Origin: Planctomycetota bacterium
GTDB taxonomy: Bacteria > Planctomycetota > Planctomycetia > Isosphaerales > Isosphaeraceae
Reading direction: 5' to 3'
Length of the DNA stretch: 17,399 nucleotides
Assembly: GCA_021807585.1 (NCBI GenBank)
Contig: JAKBCQ010000002.1
Span: 1-17,399, forward strand
Shown: positions 1-7,079 of the stretch, piece after piece
How positions within the stretch are numbered: position 1 is the stretch's first letter
Layout: each line of letters starts with the position of its first letter
The notes under the pieces: model-generated
Told to the model about the DNA's origin: nothing
What the model saw: the letters and a program-made list of their open reading frames with translations, nothing else
The model's database searches: none
Program-made: the position numbers and the translations under genes

Positions 1-1
1 A

Positions 2-1276
2 GCGATCATCTTTTTCGCGTCGGACGCATCGGCCGAGGGGGACGACGCGATTCGGGTCGAAGCGGCGATTGAGGCTCGGCGTTGTTATGTGGGGGAGCCG
101 GTGTTGTTGCGGGTGCGAGCGATCGCGACGGGATCTCGGCCGACGATCGAGCCTCCCGTGCTCGATCGAATCGAGCTCACTCCGATCGGCCGTGATATGC
201 GTCAAATCGCCACGACGGCGATCGGCGATCACGTTCGCGAGACGATGCTGTATCGCTGGGATTATCGAGTGATTCCGTTTCGCGTCGGGTCGATCGTCGT
301 CCCGCCGTTTCGCGTTCGAGCCGGGGAGAATCGAGGGGTCGGCAAGCCGATCGGGTTCGAGGCGGTCGCGCCTCCCGCATCGGGACGTCCCGATACGTTT
401 CTGGGAGGGATCGGCCGCGTATCGATCGCGGTCGCGGTCGAGCCCAAAGCGACGCGTGTCGGAGATCCGATCGAGGTCGACGTGATCTTAAAAGACGAAG
501 GGGCGTTGGGCTCGGTTCGACCTCCGGCGATCGATCGCTTGATCCAGCCGAAATTCTCCGGGGAGATACGCGAACTCGAGCCGAGTTACACGGCGGACCC
601 TCCTGAACGAACGTATCGATTCTCGATGAGACCGACGACCGCGGGGGATTTTTCGATCGGTCCGATCGCGGTCGCGACGTTCGATCCCGCGAGCCGGCTG
701 TATCAAACGCGGGTCGCTCCGAGCGTCAAGGTTCATGTGATCGAGATCGCTCGATTTGACGTTCGCGAGGCGCGTTCGGCGGGTAAGGAGGTTGTTGAAC
801 CGATCGAGAGGGATGAGAATTTTGATCGATTGAGGATTGCGGCGTCGATCGGTGCGGGAGCGATCGGTTTGTTGATTTTGACGATCGGGGGGATCGGCTA
901 TCGCGTTTGGCAACGACGAGATGCGCGTTCGCCGGGGCGAGCGATCGCGGGGTTGGAACGCGAGATTGGTTCGGCGGAGAACTCGGCCGCGGCGGCCGAG
1001 ATGATCCAGGAGCGATTGGCGAGCTACCTTCATCTGACGGTCGCGGCGCCCTCGGGAGCGACGACTCCCGATGAAGCGTATCGAGCGATTTACAAGTTGA
1101 CAGATGATGAAGAGGCTGCTCGTCGCGGCGGCGCGCTTTTCGCCGAGTGCGACGACGCGCGGTTCGGTCGATCGGAGCGGGATGCGGATCGGCGCGGGAT
1201 GATCGAGCGGACGGGGTTTGTGGTTCGCGTGTTATTGAAAAGCGACCCGCGACCTCGCCGGGGAAGAGCCCCCTGA
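2..1276 (+). CDS. BatD-like oxygen-tolerance family membrane protein (5' end outside window)
   Basis: The reading frame is open from base 2, so the true start lies to the left; a GTG at 89 is internal. The first visible residues (AIIFFASDASA) look like the end of a signal peptide. The mature part opens with an RCYVGEPVLLRVRA segment, the pattern that begins the beta-sandwich modules of BatD proteins, and a second module follows around base 440. A single hydrophobic helix at about bases 836-901 is followed by a basic stop-transfer stretch (YRVWQRR). The cytoplasmic tail is Ala/Glu-rich and contains ERLASYLHLTVAAPSGATTP, like the helical tail of BatD. BatD partners with BatA/B (VWA proteins) and a MoxR ATPase in the envelope, but those genes would lie outside this window. 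The family call rests on architecture and the short motif, so a related exported beta-sandwich protein is possible. It converges on the helicase gene. Confidence 0.72.
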   Translation, partial: AIIFFASDASAEGDDAIRVEAAIEARRCYVGEPVLLRVRAIATGSRPTIEPPVLDRIELTPIGRDMRQIATTAIGDHVRETMLYRWDYRVIPFRVGSIVVPPFRVRAGENRGVGKPIGFEAVAPPASGRPDTFLGGIGRVSIAVAVEPKATRVGDPIEVDVILKDEGALGSVRPPAIDRLIQPKFSGEIRELEPSYTADPPERTYRFSMRPTTAGDFSIGPIAVATFDPASRLYQTRVAPSVKVHVIEIARFDVREARSAGKEVVEPIERDENFDRLRIAASIGAGAIGLLILTIGGIGYRVWQRRDARSPGRAIAGLEREIGSAENSAAAAEMIQERLASYLHLTVAAPSGATTPDEAYRAIYKLTDDEEAARRGGALFAECDDARFGRSERDADRRGMIERTGFVVRVLLKSDPRPRRGRAP

Positions 1277-1376
1277 AACGGCGGTCGCGGGAGTACGTGC
1301 TGAAACGCGATCCGGAGATCTAAGCAGGCGGGTATTCGATTACGCGTTATGTTTGTGTATGATTTGTGAGAGTAAA

Positions 1377-1419
1377 GATCGCCGCGATATCGATATAGAC
1401 ACGCGATGATGCGGCGATC
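1377..1419. terminator. Hairpin between convergent genes, possible bidirectional terminator
   Basis: GATCGCCGC (1377-1385) and GCGGCGATC (1411-1419) form a perfect 9-bp inverted repeat. The 25-base loop holds the palindrome ATATCGATAT (1387-1396). It lies about 100 bases past the BatD-like stop and 9 bases past the helicase stop. Neither strand has a clear T-run after the stem, so termination is inferred from position only. Confidence 0.4.
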
Positions 1420-1427
1420 ACGACGCT

Positions 1428-2654
1428 TTAGGTATGAGCGAAGACGACGCGGGATTGGGTGGTGTTAAAGATTTCACGGACGGCGGATTTGGGATCGCGT
1501 CTGCGACGGACCTCGAAGCCCTCGAGCTGAATCGGCGTGATCGTTCGATTGATCAAGAGCTCGATCGCGGTGAGGGGGTCTCCCTGGTCGGGGCAAACGA
1601 ATAAGTAAGCGACGCCGTCTCGTCCCATGCGTCCCGTGCGGCCGATCCGATGGACGTAATTTTCGGGATCGTCGGGGATATCGTAATTGATGACATGGCT
1701 GATCCCGACGACATCGATGCCGCGACCGACGACGTCGGTGGCGACGAGGATCGGGATCGACCCGTCGCGGAAGCCGCGCATCACGCGGTTTCGTTCGGAC
1801 TGGTTTAAGTCGCCGTGCATCGCGGCGGCGCCTTTGAGGCGGGAAGCGAGCATGCGACCGAGCTTATCGGCGCCCCGTTTGGTACGCGTGAAGACGATGC
1901 ATTGACGGGGTTTATCGCGTTCGAGCAAGTGGAGCAAAACATCGAACTTGCGTTCGTGCTCGACGCTGATATAGCACTGCCGGATCGTCTCGACCGTCGG
2001 TTCATCCTTGGAAAGGTTGAGTTCAACGGGTTGGTACATGTACTTCTGAGCAAGCTTGCGAATTTCGGGACTGATCGTCGCCGAAAGGAGCATCGTTTGG
2101 TGAGGCGTCGGCGTGCGTTTGAGAATGCGTTCGATATCGGGCCGAAAGCCGATATCAAGCATGCGGTCGGCCTCGTCGAGGACGACGTGAAAGATTTCGC
2201 TCAGATCGAGCGTTTTCCGTTGAATATGATCGAGCACGCGTCCAGGCGTGCCGACGATGATATCGACGCCGTGTTCGAGCGATCGAAGCTGTTTATGGAT
2301 CGCTTCTCCGCCGTAAATTCCGCGCACGACGACCGGGTGACCGTGGGCGAATTTCTCGAATTCGACGACGATCTGCTGAACGAGTTCACGCGTGGGGGCG
2401 AGTACGATCGCCTGCGGTCCACGTCCGCCGGGTTCGAGCATTTCGATCAAGGGGATCGCGAATGCGGCGGTTTTCCCCGTTCCCGTCTTGGCTTGACCGA
2501 TCACGTCGTGACCGTCGAGCGCCACAGGAATCATTTCCGCCTGAATCGGAGAGGGGGTGAGGAAGCGTGCGCGTTGCAAGGCGTGAAGCATATGAGGGCT
2601 AAGGCCCATCGAGGAGAACCCAAACGCGGGTTCCTCGACTGCTCGTTGAATCAA
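1428..2654 (-). CDS. DEAD-box ATP-dependent RNA helicase
   Basis: ATP-dependent RNA unwinding enzyme of superfamily 2, acting in RNA remodelling such as ribosome assembly or mRNA decay. All core motifs are present in order: Q motif (PSPIQ near 34-38), Walker A AKTGTGKT (55-62), PTREL (87-91), TPGR (136-139), DEAD (160-163), SAT (191-193), ATDVVGRGID (305-314) and HRIGRTGR (335-342). At 408 residues it is essentially the two-RecA core with a short tail, closest in shape to RhlE/CsdA-type cores without the long C-terminal extension. The start is TTG at 2654: GAGGAG sits 6 bases upstream, and no ATG is available until residue 16, inside the Q-motif region. The subfamily is not certain, so no symbol is given. 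Confidence 0.95.
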   Translation of the reverse strand: MIQRAVEEPAFGFSSMGLSPHMLHALQRARFLTPSPIQAEMIPVALDGHDVIGQAKTGTGKTAAFAIPLIEMLEPGGRGPQAIVLAPTRELVQQIVVEFEKFAHGHPVVVRGIYGGEAIHKQLRSLEHGVDIIVGTPGRVLDHIQRKTLDLSEIFHVVLDEADRMLDIGFRPDIERILKRTPTPHQTMLLSATISPEIRKLAQKYMYQPVELNLSKDEPTVETIRQCYISVEHERKFDVLLHLLERDKPRQCIVFTRTKRGADKLGRMLASRLKGAAAMHGDLNQSERNRVMRGFRDGSIPILVATDVVGRGIDVVGISHVINYDIPDDPENYVHRIGRTGRMGRDGVAYLFVCPDQGDPLTAIELLINRTITPIQLEGFEVRRRRDPKSAVREIFNTTQSRVVFAHT

Positions 2655-2666
2655 AAAAAACTCCTC
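2655..2666 (-). promoter_or_regulatory. Ribosome binding site deciding a TTG start; T-run spacer
   Basis: Read on the minus strand, GAGGAG (2666-2661) is followed by TTTTTT and then the TTG start codon, giving an uninterrupted run of eight T ending in the start codon. The spacing and strength of GAGGAG fix the TTG as the start of the helicase. Confidence 0.8.
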
Positions 2667-2683
2667 AAAAACTGAAGGTTAAG

Positions 2684-2701
2684 GAATCGTGCAACCGATT
2701 C
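2684..2701 (-). other. Leader hairpin of the helicase mRNA
   Basis: GAATCG (2684-2689) and CGATTC (2696-2701) form a 6-bp stem with a 6-base loop, about 30 bases before the helicase start and downstream of the predicted promoter. It would therefore lie in the 5' untranslated leader. The stem is short, so a role in translation control is only a possibility. Confidence 0.3.
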
Positions 2702-2734
2702 TCTGGGGATCTCTCATCTATCTAGCTACGATGT

Positions 2735-2763
2735 AGTTTAGCGACACGAAACGTACGAGTCAA
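2735..2763 (-). promoter_or_regulatory. Sigma70-type promoter of the helicase gene
   Basis: On the minus strand TTGACT (2763-2758) is followed by a 17-base spacer and TAAACT (2740-2735), matching the -35 consensus in five of six and the -10 in four of six positions. The -35 lies in a duplicated TTGACTTTGACT. The predicted transcript start gives a leader of roughly 75 bases. Confidence 0.5.
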
Positions 2764-2822
2764 AGTCAACCCGGCGATTTTTTTGAGATTCACCAAAGCT
2801 TCGCAACGAAACGCGGCGCGAT

Positions 2823-2844
2823 CCCGCGGTCGAATCGCCGCGGG
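2823..2844 (-). terminator. Second hairpin downstream of the LTxxQ gene
   Basis: CCCGCGG (2823-2829) and CCGCGGG (2838-2844) form a 7-bp GC-only stem with loop TCGAATCG. It follows directly behind the larger hairpin at 2851-2894 in the direction of minus-strand transcription, giving a tandem structure. It has no T-run. Confidence 0.35.
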
Positions 2845-2850
2845 GAATCA

Positions 2851-2894
2851 CGCGGGTCGAAGGCTCAAGCGGTCGCAAACGCCTTCGACCCGCG
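2851..2894 (-). terminator. Strong hairpin after the LTxxQ gene stop codon
   Basis: CGCGGGTCGAAGGC (2851-2864) and GCCTTCGACCCGCG (2881-2894) are a perfect 14-bp inverted repeat with a 16-base loop. It begins 9 bases after the stop codon at 2904-2906 on the minus strand. Position and stability suggest transcription termination or 3'-end protection, although no U-tract follows. Confidence 0.6.
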
Positions 2895-2903
2895 CTCCAC
2901 AGA

Positions 2904-3299
2904 TCACTTCGAAGACTTGGCGCTCTTCTTCTTCGAGGCGCGTTCCTCGGATTGCTCCTTGTCGATCTTGCGGCGATCTTCGAGCATTTTCTTCTGGGTG
3001 GAAGTGAGCACGGTTTCACATTCTTTAAGTGATTGCGCTTCAAGATCGTCAATTTGACGTTGCAGTTCGGCGATCTTACCGGCGTGCTTGGCGCGGATCG
3101 AGTAGATCTTTTCTTTCTGTTCGCTCGTCAGACCGATGTCGCCGAAGAGAGGCGGCACGCGGCGCGACGGATCGTTCTTTTTCTTGCTCGAGGCCGACTT
3201 GCCCGAAGGTTCTTGCCCCTGGACGTCGCCGAGGAATCCCACGCCCAGGATCAATGCGACTCCCAACCCCGCCGCGTACGCTTTGCGCGACCCGATCAT
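2904..3299 (-). CDS. Exported LTxxQ-motif (Spy-like) protein
   Basis: A 131-residue exported protein. Residues 1-28 are a signal peptide with a basic start, a hydrophobic core GLGVALILGVGFLG and a likely cut after VQG. The linker is Lys/Ser-rich. The mature part carries two LTxxQ motifs, LTSEQ (57-61) and LTSTQ (98-102), on either side of an amphipathic helical stretch, and ends in a Lys/Ser-rich tail. LTxxQ pairs are the mark of the Spy/CpxP periplasmic chaperone-like family, and planctomycetes carry many short members whose function is unknown. The start is ATG at 3299, with AGGA six bases upstream. A possible small upstream frame overlaps this start as ATGA. A 14-bp hairpin follows the stop. 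The family assignment is good; the binding partner is unknown. Confidence 0.85.
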   Translation of the reverse strand: MIGSRKAYAAGLGVALILGVGFLGDVQGQEPSGKSASSKKKNDPSRRVPPLFGDIGLTSEQKEKIYSIRAKHAGKIAELQRQIDDLEAQSLKECETVLTSTQKKMLEDRRKIDKEQSEERASKKKSAKSSK

Positions 3300-3550
3300 G
3301 TTCGGTCCTCTCGATAATGATCAATTTTGTGAAGAATGAGAAACGGACGTAGGTAAATTAATCGATCACGAATCGCGGGGCCAGTGGCCGACGCAAAAAA
3401 TCGACGCGTCGATCGATGATCGCATTCGCCGATTCGAGACTCGCGCTCGAGATCCGCCGAGCCGTCGAGACGCCGAGCCGCGTCCGGATCTCGCTCGATC
3501 AATTGAAGTCGCAACTTCCATCGCCCGATCGGAATATTCTGTATTTTCAT
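3296..3550 (-). CDS. Possible small 84-residue protein upstream of the LTxxQ gene (uncertain)
   Basis: Starting at ATG 3550, with GAGG five bases upstream, this frame encodes 84 residues beginning MKIQNIPIGRWKLRLQLIER. It stops at TGA 3298-3296, which overlaps the ATG of the LTxxQ gene as ATGA, the arrangement typical of translationally coupled genes. Against it, the product is unusually Arg-rich, about one residue in six, which is common in chance frames of this CGA/TCG-rich DNA. It matches no family I know, and it contains a short palindrome plus T6 that could instead be a leader element. I see no signal peptide. I list it as a candidate only. Confidence 0.22.
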   Translation of the reverse strand: MKIQNIPIGRWKLRLQLIERDPDAARRLDGSADLERESRIGECDHRSTRRFFASATGPAIRDRLIYLRPFLILHKIDHYREDRT

Positions 3551-3672
3551 TCGCGCCTCTTGACCCGCCGTCGCGCACGAGCGATGATTACCCATACCCT
3601 TCCGTGAAGTCGGGTCTCCGGCCGCTTCATCTTCGTCGATACGGCGGCGCGCTCATAATTCGGGAGACAAAC
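3300..3672. other. Structured divergent intergenic region
   Basis: A 373-base spacer between divergently oriented genes. It contains the palindrome ATCGACGCGTCGAT (3400-3413), directly followed on the minus strand by six T. It also has a 9-bp inverted repeat CGAGATCCG (3448-3456) / CGGATCTCG (3485-3493), whose loop holds two copies of CGCCGAGCCG (3455-3464 and 3471-3480). Promoters for both flanking genes should be here, but I found no convincing -35/-10 pair on either strand. The only possible gene is the candidate frame listed at 3296-3550. Confidence 0.45.
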
Positions 3673-4647
3673 ATGCGTACACGACGCGCTTGGTTGGCTT
3701 CGACGTTTGTCATTTTCGGTCTCTTATCGGCGAATGACGCCTTCGCGATCGATCCCCCCGGGGGGGATTCACATAATAAACCGGCGAGTTCGGCTCGCTA
3801 CGCGGTCGTAGGCTACATTCCGAACTATCATGTCGATCGTCTCGAGCAGTTCGATCTCAATCGACTGACCGACCTGATCTTTTTCTCGATCGAGCCGACC
3901 GCCGACGGGGGCGTCGATCGCCAGACGCTTACCCCAGAAACTCTCTCGCATCTTCAATCGTTAAAATCAAAGCACGGCTTCCGCCTGCTCGTTTCGGTGG
4001 GGGGATGGGGTCGATCGAATCATTTCGCCGCGATGGCGCGAAATTTGGCGAATCGTCGTCGATTTATCGTCGAATTGACGCGGTTCTGCGTGAATAATCA
4101 ATTCGACGGCGTCGATTACGATTGGGAGCACCCGGCGAATCCCGGTGAAGAATCGGCTTACGCGTCGTTGATCAGCGAAACCAAGAAATCGTTTCAATCG
4201 AGGCGGATGATCGTCACCGCGGCGCTCGCCGCGTGGCAAAAGATGCCCAAAGAAGGGCTCAAGGCTCTCGATCGGATTCACTTAATGGCGTATGATCATG
4301 AGCAACGGCACTCGACCGTCGAACACGCGACCGCCGACATCGATCTGATGATCAAGCGAGGCGTTCCCGCTTCCAAGCTTTGTCTGGGCGCTCCGCTTTA
4401 CGGCCGGATGATCAAAGACGCCAATCAGGTGATGACTTACGGCGAGATCGTCGGTCGATATCACCCCGCGGCGAACGTCGACGAGGTCGACGACTGCTAC
4501 TTTAACGGCGTCGAGACGATGAAGCGGAAAGCCGCGATCGTCCGCGACCGTGGGCTCGCGGGGATGATGATTTGGGAGGTCGGGCAGGACGCCCCCGGCG
4601 ACGCCTCGCTGCTCAAGGCGATCGCGACCGACCTGAACGCTCCCTAA
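3673..4647 (+). CDS. Secreted glycoside hydrolase family 18 (chitinase-like)
   Basis: A 324-residue exported GH18 enzyme, expected to cut beta-1,4 links in chitin or other N-acetylglucosamine polymers. Residues 1-25 form a signal peptide with Arg-rich start MRTRRAW and cut after AFA. The catalytic barrel shows SVGGWG (108-113), the signature DGVDYDWE (145-152) with general acid Glu152 and the assisting Asp148 and Asp150, MAYD (205-208) and the closing strand MMIWEV (298-303). There is no carbohydrate-binding module, so it is a minimal single-domain enzyme. I chose ATG 3673 over the in-frame GTG at 3604 because GGGAG sits six bases before it and the signal peptide then begins at residue 1. Some GH18 members act on peptidoglycan or other glycans, so the exact substrate is open. 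Confidence 0.9.
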   Translation: MRTRRAWLASTFVIFGLLSANDAFAIDPPGGDSHNKPASSARYAVVGYIPNYHVDRLEQFDLNRLTDLIFFSIEPTADGGVDRQTLTPETLSHLQSLKSKHGFRLLVSVGGWGRSNHFAAMARNLANRRRFIVELTRFCVNNQFDGVDYDWEHPANPGEESAYASLISETKKSFQSRRMIVTAALAAWQKMPKEGLKALDRIHLMAYDHEQRHSTVEHATADIDLMIKRGVPASKLCLGAPLYGRMIKDANQVMTYGEIVGRYHPAANVDEVDDCYFNGVETMKRKAAIVRDRGLAGMMIWEVGQDAPGDASLLKAIATDLNAP

Positions 4648-4747
4648 CGACTCGAACCGATCGCGATCGTCGTCGGGTGGAATCGAACGAGGGGAATCGT
4701 TCGGAAAAGTTCGTGGATCGTTCGACCTGATGCGGGTGCGGCGTCGG

Positions 4748-4777
4748 CTTGGTTCGCGCGATCGGTCGCGAACCAAG
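4748..4777 (+). terminator. 11-bp perfect hairpin after the chitinase gene
   Basis: CTTGGTTCGCG (4748-4758) and CGCGAACCAAG (4767-4777) pair perfectly around the 8-base loop CGATCGGT. It is 100 bases downstream of the chitinase stop and about 100 bases before the EF-G start, so it probably separates the two transcripts. No T-run follows. Confidence 0.5.
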
Positions 4778-4878
4778 TTCGGGGTTGCGCTGTGCATTCG
4801 GCGTCGGTCGGTTAAGCTGGAACGATCGATGATCGTCCCCGCTTTGAACCCGCCGCGACACCTGGAACGAACGCGAAC

Positions 4879-6987
4879 ATGAACGAAAGTGAATCTTCCC
4901 CCCTGGCCTCGATCCGCAACATCGGCATCATCGCCCATATCGACGCGGGCAAAACGACGACGACCGAACGGATCCTCTATTACACCGGCATGACGCACCG
5001 AATGGGCGAGGTCGATTCGGGGACGACCGTCACCGATTACCTTGAGGAGGAACGTGAACGCGGGATCACGATCGTCGCGGCGGCGATCACGTGCCGATGG
5101 AAAGATATCACGATCAATATTATCGACACGCCGGGACACGTCGATTTTACGGTCGAGGTCGAGCGTTCGCTCCGCGTCCTCGACGGCGCGGTCGTGATAT
5201 TCTCGGCGGTCGAGGGGGTCGAGGCGCAAAGCGAAACCGTTTGGCGTCAGGCGGCGAAGTACTCCGTCCCGCGGATCTGTTTCATCAACAAGATGGACCG
5301 GATCGGCGCCGAGTACGATCGCGTGTTCCACGAGATCAGCGAGCGGCTTGAGAGCACGCCGATCCCCGTGCAAATTCCGATCGGCGCGGGCCCCGAGGGT
5401 TCGATGGGGGAATTCCAGGGACTCATCGACCTGATCACGATGAAAGCGCTTTATTATAAGACCGAGGATCTGGGCTCGTCGGTCGTCGAGCGCGCGATCG
5501 ACGATTCGCTCCGCGCCGACGCGGATCTGTGGCGTGAAACGATGTTGAACGCGCTATCCGATCTCGACGAGCCGTTCGCAGTCGCTTATATGACGCATCT
5601 CGAGGGGGAAGAGTTGCCGACCTCGGCGATCGAGGCGGCGCTTCGACGCGTGACCGTTTCGGGTCGAGCCCAGCCCGTTTTGTGCGGATCGAGCTTCAAG
5701 TACGTCGGCGTGCAGCGACTGCTCGACGCCGTTTCGGCGTACTTGCCGTGCCCGCTCGATCGTCCTCCCGTCGTCGGTCGGCATCCCAAAAAAGGGACCG
5801 AACTGTCCCGAAAACCGTCGATCGAGGAGCCGTTCTGCGGGCTCGTTTTCAAAATTCAAAATGATGAACACGGCGATCTTTCGTTCGTCCGGGTCTATTC
5901 GGGCGAACTCAAGGCGGGTACGCGCGTTTACAACCCGGGCAAAGATAAAAAAGAGATCTGCTCGAGGCTTTGGCACATTCAGGCCGATGATCGCGAAAAG
6001 GTCGAGACGGCGCACGCGGGAGATATCGTCGGCGTCGTCGGTCTGAAGGATTCGGTGACGGGAGACACGCTCTGCGACGCGACCCAGCCGATCCTCCTCG
6101 AACGGATCGAATTCCCCGAGACCGTGATCAGCATGTCGATCGAGCCGATCAACTCGGCCGACAAGGGGAAACTCGCCGATACGCTCGCGGCGCTTTCACG
6201 CGAGGATCCAACATTCGCTTACAAGTTCAACGATGAGACCGGTCAAACCATTATCTCAGGTATGGGAGAATTGCATCTGGAGATTTTGAAAAATCGGATG
6301 CAGCGTGATTACCGGCTCAAAGCGCATGTCGGTCGGCCTCGGGTGAGTTATCGCGAGACGATCCGGCATGCGGTGAAGGGGATCCAGGGATCTTGCATTC
6401 GTCAGACCGGGGGTTCGGGGCTGTTCGCCAGGGTGAAGATCGACCTTGAACCCGAGGGTCAACCCAAAGGCGCTCCTGTGCTTCGATTTGTGAATAAATT
6501 GAAGGGGGGAGTGATTCCCTCGGAATACATCCCCGCGATCGAGGCCGGCCTGCGTGAGGAAGCGAAATCGGGCGGGAGAACGGGGTTCCCGCTCGTCGAC
6601 CTCAAAGTAACGCTCGTCGACGGCGATACGCACGACGTCGACTCGAACGAAATCGCCTTCCGCGCCGCGGCTTCGGACGCGCTCCGCAAGGCTGTTCATG
6701 AAGCCGGCGCCGTGCTTCTGGAACCGATCATGAAACTCGAGGTCGTAACACCCGAAGAGTATCTGGGGGATGTCGTCGCCGATCTCGGCGGCCGCCGCGC
6801 CGAGATCAGCGAGATGCACAATCGCGGCAAGCTGAAAGTGATCGAGGCGCGGGTTCCGCTCGAGAAGATGTTCGGTTATTCGACCGCCGTCCGAAGCCTG
6901 AGCCAGGGACGCGCAAGCTACTCGATGGAACCGCTCCATTATTCGGCTGCGCCCGCGAGCTTGCTCGAGGTTCTGAGCGGGGAATGA
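4879..6987 (+). CDS. Translation elongation factor G paralogue, EF-G2/spdEFG2-like
   Basis: A full-length 702-residue translational GTPase. The G domain has AHIDAGKT (19-26), switch I RGITI (61-65), DTPGH (83-87) and NKMD (137-140), followed by domains II-V and the ending GRASYSMEPLHY. Canonical EF-G drives tRNA-mRNA translocation. This protein carries VTDYLEEERERGITI and then AAAITCRW, closer to mitochondrial EF-G2 and the planctomycete/spirochaete spdEFG2 group than to the translocation-type EF-G. In mitochondria and in Borrelia that group works mainly in ribosome recycling with RRF. No rpsL, rpsG or tuf lies nearby, unlike the classical str operon, which supports a second copy. ATG 4879 has only a weak upstream GGA. 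Subgroup assignment is by motif resemblance, so I do not use the symbol fusA. Confidence 0.93.
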   Translation: MNESESSPLASIRNIGIIAHIDAGKTTTTERILYYTGMTHRMGEVDSGTTVTDYLEEERERGITIVAAAITCRWKDITINIIDTPGHVDFTVEVERSLRVLDGAVVIFSAVEGVEAQSETVWRQAAKYSVPRICFINKMDRIGAEYDRVFHEISERLESTPIPVQIPIGAGPEGSMGEFQGLIDLITMKALYYKTEDLGSSVVERAIDDSLRADADLWRETMLNALSDLDEPFAVAYMTHLEGEELPTSAIEAALRRVTVSGRAQPVLCGSSFKYVGVQRLLDAVSAYLPCPLDRPPVVGRHPKKGTELSRKPSIEEPFCGLVFKIQNDEHGDLSFVRVYSGELKAGTRVYNPGKDKKEICSRLWHIQADDREKVETAHAGDIVGVVGLKDSVTGDTLCDATQPILLERIEFPETVISMSIEPINSADKGKLADTLAALSREDPTFAYKFNDETGQTIISGMGELHLEILKNRMQRDYRLKAHVGRPRVSYRETIRHAVKGIQGSCIRQTGGSGLFARVKIDLEPEGQPKGAPVLRFVNKLKGGVIPSEYIPAIEAGLREEAKSGGRTGFPLVDLKVTLVDGDTHDVDSNEIAFRAAASDALRKAVHEAGAVLLEPIMKLEVVTPEEYLGDVVADLGGRRAEISEMHNRGKLKVIEARVPLEKMFGYSTAVRSLSQGRASYSMEPLHYSAAPASLLEVLSGE

Positions 6988-7079
6988 ATCTTTGAAATCG
7001 AGACGTCATCGCGGATTAAACGAGCAATCGCTTGTCGAATTCGCGTCTTCTTCTTGTCGATCCGCTGATCGTGTTCGAT

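Noticed and set aside
488..1033. 181-residue minus-strand frame inside the BatD-like gene
   Set aside because: Very Arg-rich with no ribosome site or recognisable domain; an antisense shadow.
1815..2675. 286-residue plus-strand frame antisense to the helicase
   Set aside because: It mirrors a helicase with complete motifs, has no ribosome site, and resembles no protein. Symmetric TCG/CGA codon use keeps antisense frames open in this DNA.
3604..3672. Upstream GTG start for the chitinase
   Set aside because: It would place 23 non-signal residues before a clear signal peptide; ATG 3673 has a well-spaced GGGAG.
4282..5373. 363-residue minus-strand frame over the chitinase and EF-G starts
   Set aside because: Overlaps two well-supported genes; composition is rich in Arg and Asp, as expected for the complement of real codons here.
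6256..6939. 227-residue minus-strand frame inside the EF-G gene
   Set aside because: Complement of the conserved EF-G C-terminal domains; no independent support.
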